Shown: positions 41,767 to 47,682 of the stretch, one piece after another
Layout: each line of letters starts with the position of its first letter
Position numbering within the stretch: position 1 is the stretch's first letter
Notes under the pieces: model-generated
Seen by the model: only the letters and a program-made list of their open reading frames with translations
Told to the model about the DNA's origin: nothing
The model's database searches: none
Origin: JBOGIG01 sp050742455
GTDB lineage: Bacteria; Actinomycetota; Acidimicrobiia; Acidimicrobiales; JBOGIG01
Reading direction: 5' to 3'
DNA: 47,682 nucleotides
Assembly: GCA_050742455.1 (NCBI GenBank)
Contig: JBOGIG010000011.1
Coordinates: 1-47,682, forward strand
Position numbers and translations under genes: made by a program

Positions 41767-43668
41767 ATGGCCGACGAGCACCACGCCCAATTGACGTCAC
41801 GACCTTCTGTCACCCCCGAAGAGGTGGTGAGCCGCAGCTTCGGGGTTGGGAGAAAAGGGTTCGATCAGGCCGAGGTCAGACGTTTCTTGGAAAGAGTCTC
41901 CTCTGCCCTCCAAGGAGCGCTGGATGCGGAGGAACACCTGACCCAGCGTCTGGCGGCGGCCGAAGAGCGTGCTGCTCATCCGGATCTGGACGAGGACACC
42001 CTCACCCAGGTCTTGGGCCAGGAGACGGCCCAGGTGTTGCACAGCGCCCGTGAGGCGGCTGCTCGGCTGCGGTCCCAGGCTCAGGATGAGTCCGAGGCCC
42101 TGCTCGCTGCGTCTCGGGCGCAGGTGACGGCCAAAGAAGCCGAGATGATGACGGCGGCCAAGGAGCACGGCCGGGCCATCGTGGCCGACGCCAAGCAGAC
42201 ACGGGCCCAGGTCCTGGCAGAATTGGCCCAGGAGAAGGAAGTGCTCCAGGCCCAGATCGACAAGCTGGCCGAGGGTCAAGAGATGCTGAGCTCGGTGCTG
42301 CTTGAGGCGGGGAGCCGGATAGGGGACTTGAATGACATGGTGGCCCGGGCGCGGGATGCCGCCCACCGCCTGGCCTCGCCACCCCGGGCCCCCGCCGCCC
42401 CAGAGCTTGGCGCGCTGGTTTTTCCCGCCCCCCCAGAGCCTGGCGCGGCCGTTCCCGCAGCCCCAGAGCCTGGCGTGGCCGCCGCCGCCGCCCCAGAGCC
42501 TGGCGTGGCGGCCGTTCCCGCATCTCCTGGCCCCGTTGCCCATGCTCCGGTCGGTCCGGACTGGCCAAGCCGGGAGGCAGCGGCGTCCGGGCAGAAGGGG
42601 TCGTCATTGCGGCGGCGCGGCTGGTCGCGCTCGGGGCCGGACGGTCCCGCCTACCGACCCGATGTATCGGAGCACCAAGTCCTGACCGATGAAATGGATG
42701 AAGGGGTGAGGGTCATATCGTCGGGCGAGGCATCCCCTTCGGGCGATGTGGACGACCTCTTCGCCAAGATGCGCGAGGAACGGGCCTCGGCCGCGGTCAG
42801 GGCCAGGGCGGTCCTGGCCGGAGACCCGGATTCGCCCGAGACGGCTACCGAGGCCGGCACGCAGAGCGAGGCCGGGACACAGAGCGAGGCCGGCACGCAG
42901 AGCGAGGCCGGGACGCAGAGCGAGGCCGGAACACAGAGCGAGGCCGGAACACAGAGCGAGGCCGGGACGGGGTCACCCGAGACAGTGGGGGAGGATGAAG
43001 GACCCGTAGCAGCCGATCACGAAGCCGTTCTGCAAAGGCGCGATCGGCTTGTCGAGCACATCATCACGACCATGATGCGCAAGGTGAAGCGTGCCCTCCA
43101 GGACGAGCAAAATGAGATGCTTGACCGTCTGCGCAGCAAGGGTCCGTCCGCCGGAATGGCGATCCTCCCGGGTCTGGAAGAACAGACCGATCGCTACCGC
43201 AGGGCCGCCCTCAAGCCCTTGGAAGAAGCGAGCCAGGTCGGGGCCGAGTTCGCCCACGGGCGCCTGGCCGATGACTCTGGCGTGGCTGTCGATCTGGCCT
43301 CGGACGTTGCCGCCGAGGTGATTGTGCCCATGCGCCGGCGCCTGGAGGAGGGGCTCAATCTCGGAATCATCGATGAGACTGGAATTGCCGAGCACATCGG
43401 CTCGGTCTACCGGGAATGGAAGGGCCAGCGTCTGGAGCGCCTGGTCGGTGACCACGTGACTGCTGCCTTCGCTCGGGGTTCGATGGAAGCCACCTCGGCC
43501 GGCTCAGGGCTGTGCTGGGTGGTCGATGACCAGGGGGACCACTGTCCCGATTGCGATGACAACGCCCTGGCCGGAGTGGTCATTTCGGGCCAGGCCTACC
43601 CGACCGGTCAGCTCCATCCGCCGGCCCACGCCGGGTGTCGTTGCCTGTTGGTCCCGGCTCCCGCCTAG
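41767..43668 (+). CDS. DivIVA-domain protein fused to phage MuF-like C-terminal domain
   Basis: 633 residues. Residues 13-50 (VTPEEVVSRSFGVGRKGFDQAEVRRFLERV) are a DivIVA membrane-binding domain, followed by coiled coil to about 200. A Pro/Ala linker with PEPGVAA-like repeats and a six-residue repeat tract (EAGTQS, six copies plus one variant, residues 362-403) follow. The C-terminal 200 residues resemble phage minor-head (MuF/SPP1 gp7) proteins: YREWKGQRLERLVGDHVTAAFARG and then a Cys/His array Cys593-x2-Cys596, His617, His621, Cys624-x-Cys626 in LHPPAHAGCRCLLVP. No phage genes are nearby. A cell-pole scaffold with a captured phage domain is inferred. Confidence 0.85.
   Translation: MADEHHAQLTSRPSVTPEEVVSRSFGVGRKGFDQAEVRRFLERVSSALQGALDAEEHLTQRLAAAEERAAHPDLDEDTLTQVLGQETAQVLHSAREAAARLRSQAQDESEALLAASRAQVTAKEAEMMTAAKEHGRAIVADAKQTRAQVLAELAQEKEVLQAQIDKLAEGQEMLSSVLLEAGSRIGDLNDMVARARDAAHRLASPPRAPAAPELGALVFPAPPEPGAAVPAAPEPGVAAAAAPEPGVAAVPASPGPVAHAPVGPDWPSREAAASGQKGSSLRRRGWSRSGPDGPAYRPDVSEHQVLTDEMDEGVRVISSGEASPSGDVDDLFAKMREERASAAVRARAVLAGDPDSPETATEAGTQSEAGTQSEAGTQSEAGTQSEAGTQSEAGTQSEAGTGSPETVGEDEGPVAADHEAVLQRRDRLVEHIITTMMRKVKRALQDEQNEMLDRLRSKGPSAGMAILPGLEEQTDRYRRAALKPLEEASQVGAEFAHGRLADDSGVAVDLASDVAAEVIVPMRRRLEEGLNLGIIDETGIAEHIGSVYREWKGQRLERLVGDHVTAAFARGSMEATSAGSGLCWVVDDQGDHCPDCDDNALAGVVISGQAYPTGQLHPPAHAGCRCLLVPAPA
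42850..42975 (+). repeat. 18-bp tandem repeat, six units plus one variant
   Basis: Units start at 42850, 42868, 42886, 42904, 42922, 42940 and 42958, of the form GAGGCCGG(C/G/A)AC(G/A)CAGAGC; the last is degenerate. In frame they encode EAGTQS six times and then EAGTGS. Confidence 0.95.
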
Positions 43669-43671
43669 TCT
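43666..43671 (+). promoter_or_regulatory. Putative -10 for leaderless UPF0182 gene
   Basis: TAGTCT, which includes the stop codon of the previous gene, ends seven bases before ATG 43679. Confidence 0.4.
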
Positions 43672-43678
43672 TTCGCCA

Positions 43679-46651
43679 ATGCGCCCATCAGCTGCTACCC
43701 CCCGGCGGAGCCTGCCGCGCAACCGGCTATGGATCATCGGCGCCGCCATTGTGGTCCTGGTGGTCATCCTGTCGCTACGGGCGGTGGCCGGGTTCTACAT
43801 CGACTACCTGTGGTTCCAGTCCCTTTCACTGACCGGTGTCTGGAGCGGGATCCTCGGGGCCAAGGTGGGTCTGGCCCTGTCCTTTAGCCTCATCCTGGCT
43901 GTGTTCTTGTGGGTGAGCCTGTTCATCGCCGATCGCTTCACTCCGCGATTTCGCCTTCTCGGGCCCGACGACGAATTGGTCCAGCGCTACCGGGACACCT
44001 TGGGCAAGCACGTCGGGGCGGTGCGCACCGTCACCGCCGTAGTGTTCGGCCTCCTGGTGGGCACCAGCGCCTCGGGGCAGTGGAACAACTGGATCCTTTT
44101 TCGGAACTCGGTGTCCTTTGGCGTAAAGGATCCGCAGTTCCACCGGGACGTGAGCTTTTACGTGTTCCGACTGCCCTTCTTGTCCTTCCTGGTCAGTTGG
44201 TTCTTCGTGGCCATAGTGGTGGTGGCCGTGGTCACCGCCATCAACTACTACCTGAACGGGGGCATCCGCCCCCAGGGACCGGGACAGCGGGTGAGCCCTC
44301 AGGTCAAGGCCCACATCTCCGTGCTGCTCGGGATCCTGGCTCTGGTCAAGGCCGTGGGCTATTACCTGCAACGGTTCCACCTCACCACTTCCACCCAGGG
44401 ATTTGCCGAGGGGGCGTTCTACACCGACGTCAAGGCCCAGCTCCCCGCACTCACACTGTTGATCTTTATCTCCTTGGTGTCATTCGTTCTGTTCGTGGTC
44501 AACATCCGTCGCCGGGGTTGGGTCCTGCCTCTCATCGGTGTGGGCCTGTGGGCCTTCTTGTCGGTGGTGTTGGGGGCGATCTATCCCGCTCTCATCCAGA
44601 AGTTCAAGGTCCAGCCCTCCCAGATCTCGCTGGAAAAGCCCTATATTGCCCGCAACATCGAGGCCACCCGGGCGGCCATGGGTCTGGACAAGATCAAGAC
44701 GACCAACTTTGCCTACGCGGAGAACCTGAACCCAACTCAACTGGCGGGCCACGCTCCCTCGCTCAACGACGTGAGGCTGTGGGACCCGACCTACGCCGCG
44801 GTGACCTACGACAAACTCCAGGACATCCGCTCCTATTACCACTTCCAGGAGCTGGGCCTGGGCCGCTACATGATCAACAACAAGCTGACTCCCACCATCA
44901 TGGCCGTGCGTCAGCTCAATTCGGCCGACCTGCCGTCCAAGTCGTGGGTCAACCTGCACCTGCAGTACACCCACGGCTACGGAGCGGTGCTGGCCGGGGC
45001 CAACCAGGCCACACCCGATGGCAATCCTCAGTTCCTCATCCAAGACGTCCCCCCCGTGTCCCAGGCCGGGGTCCCGCTGATCAACCAACCATCGGTGTAT
45101 TTCGGATTGGGAATCAACGGATACGTCATCGCCAACTCCAGGCAACCGGAGATCGACTATCAAAGGCCTGACGGATCCTCGAAATACAGCACCTATTCGG
45201 GATCGGGCGGGGTCGCGCTCGGCAGTGTGGCGCGCCGGGCGGCCTTCGCCCTCAAGTTCGGCGACATCAATCCTCTGATCTCCAACCAGGTGACGTCCAC
45301 GTCGCGGGTGATGTTCGTGCGTGACATCCAACAAAGGGTGGCCAAGGCGGCTCCCTTCCTGCACTTCGATGCCGACCCCTACCCCATCCTGCTCAAGGGC
45401 AAGATCTACTGGCTCCAAGACGCCTACACCACCACCAGCGCCTATCCCTATGCCCAGGCGGCCAACACTTCGGCCGTCAACCCGACCAGCGGTCTCAATT
45501 CGAGCTTCAACTACGTTCGTAACTCGGTCAAGATCCTCATCAACGCCTACACCGGGTCCATGACCTTTTACCAGGTGGATTCCCACGATCCCATCATCCG
45601 GGCCTACGCCAAGGCTTTCCCCAAGCTGTTCACGCCCGGGTCGCAGATGCCTTCGGACCTGCGGGCCCACCTGCGCTATCCCCAGGACATCTTCACCGTG
45701 CAGGCCGCCGCCTTCGGCCGCTACCACATCACCGACCCCACCAACTTCTACAACGCCGGTGACGCCTGGGACCTGTCCCAGGATCCCGGTTCGGGGTCTC
45801 CCTCGGCCGTGCTTCGCACCACCCAGACCACCAATGCCCAGGGCGTGCCCGTTGGCAATGCCCGCCAGGCCCGCATGGCCCCCATCTACCAGCTGCTCAA
45901 GCTGCCGGGTGACTCCAAGGTCAGCTTCAATATTCTCGAGCCCTACGTACCGGTCAGCCAGAACGACCAGCAACAGAACCTGTCGGCCTTTCTCGTAGCC
46001 CGATCCGATCCCAACAACTACGGCCAGATGGAGGTATTCGTCACCCCGCGGGGGGTCCAGGTCGATGGTCCGGCCCTCATCAACGCCAGGATCAACGCCG
46101 TGCCCAGCGTGTCCCAACAGATCAGCCTGCTCAACCAGCAGGGTTCCCAGGTCAAGTACGGCAACGTCTTGATGGTGCCCATCGACCAGAGCCTGTTGTA
46201 CATCAGACCCCTCTATATCGAGTCGTCCCAGAACCCGCTGGCCGAGTTCAAGAAGGTCATCGTCGTGTACGGCACCCAGGTGGCCATCGACGACACCTTG
46301 GGTCAGGCTCTGTCCTCGGTGTTCGGGGCCCCGATACCGGGCGTGGCCAACGGGACCACCCCCCCCTCGAATCCGATCAACCCGCTGTTGCCCATCAACC
46401 CATCGACCGGTCCGCCCACGGTGTCGGGCTCGGTGGCGAACCTGGTGGCTCAGACCGAGGCCGACTACGCCAAGGCCCAGGCTGACCTCAAGGCCGGGGA
46501 CTTCGCCGCCTACGGCCAGGACATCAAGGCCGTCGGAGCCGATCTGGCCCAGCTCAAAGCGGCCACGACACCCGGCAAAGGGTCGACTCCGAGTCCTACC
46601 ACGACGTCGACACCGCCTTCGTCGACCACCACTACCAAGCCCGGAGCGTAG
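43679..46651 (+). CDS. UPF0182 family large membrane protein
   Basis: 990 residues, the usual size of this actinobacterial family. About seven helices lie in the first 320 residues (IIGAAIVVLVVILSLRAVAG first, with FYIDYLWFQSL right after it, a family signature). A very large extracytoplasmic domain follows with DPTYAAVTYDKLQDIRSYYHF, LQYTHGYG and FVTPRGVQVDGPALINARI, then a Ser/Thr/Pro tail. Function in the family is not established. ATG 43679 was chosen because homology begins there. It runs 10 bases after the DivIVA-fusion gene and may be co-transcribed or start from its own TANNNT element. Confidence 0.94.
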   Translation: MRPSAATPRRSLPRNRLWIIGAAIVVLVVILSLRAVAGFYIDYLWFQSLSLTGVWSGILGAKVGLALSFSLILAVFLWVSLFIADRFTPRFRLLGPDDELVQRYRDTLGKHVGAVRTVTAVVFGLLVGTSASGQWNNWILFRNSVSFGVKDPQFHRDVSFYVFRLPFLSFLVSWFFVAIVVVAVVTAINYYLNGGIRPQGPGQRVSPQVKAHISVLLGILALVKAVGYYLQRFHLTTSTQGFAEGAFYTDVKAQLPALTLLIFISLVSFVLFVVNIRRRGWVLPLIGVGLWAFLSVVLGAIYPALIQKFKVQPSQISLEKPYIARNIEATRAAMGLDKIKTTNFAYAENLNPTQLAGHAPSLNDVRLWDPTYAAVTYDKLQDIRSYYHFQELGLGRYMINNKLTPTIMAVRQLNSADLPSKSWVNLHLQYTHGYGAVLAGANQATPDGNPQFLIQDVPPVSQAGVPLINQPSVYFGLGINGYVIANSRQPEIDYQRPDGSSKYSTYSGSGGVALGSVARRAAFALKFGDINPLISNQVTSTSRVMFVRDIQQRVAKAAPFLHFDADPYPILLKGKIYWLQDAYTTTSAYPYAQAANTSAVNPTSGLNSSFNYVRNSVKILINAYTGSMTFYQVDSHDPIIRAYAKAFPKLFTPGSQMPSDLRAHLRYPQDIFTVQAAAFGRYHITDPTNFYNAGDAWDLSQDPGSGSPSAVLRTTQTTNAQGVPVGNARQARMAPIYQLLKLPGDSKVSFNILEPYVPVSQNDQQQNLSAFLVARSDPNNYGQMEVFVTPRGVQVDGPALINARINAVPSVSQQISLLNQQGSQVKYGNVLMVPIDQSLLYIRPLYIESSQNPLAEFKKVIVVYGTQVAIDDTLGQALSSVFGAPIPGVANGTTPPSNPINPLLPINPSTGPPTVSGSVANLVAQTEADYAKAQADLKAGDFAAYGQDIKAVGADLAQLKAATTPGKGSTPSPTTTSTPPSSTTTTKPGA

Positions 46652-46682
46652 GGGGCAGTGGGCCATACGGGACCTTCGCGTC

Positions 46683-46711
46683 TGGACGCCGCACGCCGTT
46701 GCCGGTAGTCT
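46683..46711 (+). promoter_or_regulatory. Putative promoter of the initiator tRNA gene
   Basis: TGGACG (46683-46688), a 17-base spacer and TAGTCT (46706-46711), ending 11 bases before the tRNA 5' end. The remaining gap from 46652 holds nothing else recognised. Confidence 0.4.
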
Positions 46712-46722
46712 CGTGGGTACGC

Positions 46723-46799
<77 letters not shown>

Positions 46800-46800
46800 T

Positions 46801-46822
46801 GAGGTCTTCACGTTTCGACCTC
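46801..46822 (+). terminator. Hairpin directly after the tRNA
   Basis: GAGGTC, a ten-base loop and GACCTC begin right after the CCA end plus one base. There is no T run, so termination is uncertain; it could instead belong to the edge of the adjoining insertion sequence. The gap 46823-46956 shows nothing else I can support. Confidence 0.25.
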
Positions 46823-46956
46823 GTACATCTTCACATTTGGTTGTGACACTCTCTCGCGGCGGCTCGGCCGTCTCTCGTGGCGTCGTTCGGCGGGAGCTCA
46901 CGGGCCGACGGGCGCGTGAGGTGAGCCCTTCGTCCGCACCGCCAGAGCGCTGAGCG

Positions 46957-47682
46957 TCAGGGCGGGACGTTCGCTCCGGCGCGCTCGGCGAGCGTCCTGC
47001 GTCGCCGGCGCCGTGTCTTCACGTCGAGCCCAAGACACCGCCGCCGTTCGTTGTCCGCCTGGCGCTCCTCGAAGGCGTCGAGCACCGCGAGGTTGCGGAC
47101 GACGAGGGCGACAGCGAGGAAGAGGCTTGGCCCGACGAGGCCCATCAGGCGGCACCAGCCTTTGTCGACGTTCACGGTCGCGGGGTCCTTGATCCGACTG
47201 TTCGAGCGCTCGACGGCGGTGCGCCTCGCATAGGAGCGGCGGTGGGGCTTTGACGGGTAGTCGTGCTTCTGCTGCGTCTTCGCGTTGACGGTCGGCGGGA
47301 CGGTGAGACTGTGCTGCACACAGCATCTGGGCGGGTGCTCGGGTGGGACGAGCACCTCGGGGTGCTCGTAGGAGAGGGACATCGAGCCTGTCCGGAGCGG
47401 GCAGCGGAGCTTGCCGGCGACGGCCGGGCAAGAGACCCGGTGGTAGCCGTCCGCGTCGTCGGCGTTGATCCGGCCGAGCTTGTAGCGCGCGAGCTCGGCG
47501 CTTCGCTGGTCGTGGGCGCAGGTCTCGGTCTCGTTCGCGCCCCGAGCAAGCGGCCCGAGCGTGAAGAGGGCCTTCGGCGTCTGTGGGCAGTACAGGTTGC
47601 CGTTGTGGCAGATCGCGCCGGCGAAGGTCCCCCGCGGGCCGCGGTCGTGAGGGTGGAGGTCGATCACGAGGCTCGCCCCGAG
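46957..47682 (-). mobile_element. 3' part of a transposase-like gene, cut by the window edge
   Basis: An open frame of 241 codons plus stop runs in from beyond position 47682 (it is open to the last base), so the N-terminus is missing. VIDLHPHDRGPRGTF near the edge may contain an acidic catalytic residue, and the C-terminal SYARRTAVERSNSRIKDP followed by FLAVALVVRNLAVLDAFEE is the style of DDE transposase ends (ERxNxRxK). Cys pairs occur in between (VSCPAVAGKLRCP). The family was not assigned. Codon use by eye differs from the neighbours. It lies 157 bases after the tRNA gene, a usual entry site for mobile DNA. Terminal inverted repeats were not identified. Confidence 0.65.

Noticed and set aside
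42850..42975. 18-bp array as a regulatory iteron or replication origin
   Set aside because: It is in frame in a long gene and encodes a hexapeptide repeat; no dnaA or rep gene is nearby.
41767..43668. MuF-like domain as evidence of a prophage
   Set aside because: No portal, terminase, capsid, integrase or lysis genes are present, and the domain is fused to a host-type DivIVA region.

Overview
The window looks like chromosomal DNA of a high-GC Gram-positive actinobacterium, most likely of the Acidimicrobiia. The reasons are two WhiB-family regulators, an ECF sigma/anti-sigma/HtrA group arranged as in mycobacteria, a mycobacterial Sdh1-type succinate dehydrogenase, a UPF0182 membrane protein, a DUF2342 metalloprotease-like protein, a DivIVA-domain protein and very GC-rich codon use. 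The class-level placement is inference. No intergenic stretch exceeds about 250 bases.

Layout: 47-3208 holds a GT2-methyltransferase fusion and a secreted subtilisin-like protease. 3303-8578 is a folate/one-carbon and purine block (purN-purH-folD, metF) followed by icd. 8665-12959 (minus) is an ABC exporter pair and an MMPL/RND transporter. 13183-15496 carries mdh and an acyl-CoA dehydrogenase. 15525-18201 (minus) is a tight three-gene unit: an unrecognised protein, a DUF7064-like protein and an SCP2-like protein. It is divergent from a lone phosphohistidine swivel domain. 18858-22209 (minus) is sdhC-sdhA-sdhB. 22394-25870 is a MoxR ATPase/VWA pair. 25972-30686 carries a WhiB gene, glutamate formimidoyltransferase, the ECF sigma and anti-sigma pair, a second WhiB gene, HtrA and a 97-residue unknown. 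30702-34374 (minus) holds a repeat-rich unknown, a DUF2342 protein and an inactive HtrA-like pseudoprotease. 34457-36188 has moaE, a small membrane protein and mreB. 36200-46651 has a HEAT-repeat protein, a proline-rich membrane protein, a Lon-like PDZ protease, a large histidine kinase, a DivIVA/MuF-like fusion and UPF0182. An initiator tRNA gene and the 3' part of a transposase-like gene end the window.

Four themes connect the genes. First, envelope stress: the ECF sigma gene, its zinc anti-sigma factor, htrA and a WhiB gene sit together, and ECF-type promoter motifs (GGGAAC, 16-17 bp, CGTT) lie exactly in the divergent whiB/htrA gap and again inside the sigma reading frame. Second, one-carbon flow: purN, purH, folD, metF and ftcD all handle tetrahydrofolate derivatives. 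Third, at least ten start codons lie 6-7 bases after a TANNNT hexamer, the signature of leaderless transcripts. Fourth, short tandem duplications of 10-32 bp are common and several lie across stop codons, pointing to active slippage at gene ends.

The best candidates for undescribed biology are the DivIVA/MuF-like fusion (41767-43668), the divergent ECF promoter pair with a shared palindromic -35 (28791-28845), the pseudo-HtrA with all three catalytic residues replaced (33061-34374), and the lipid-like cassette with its divergent swivel domain (15525-18794).
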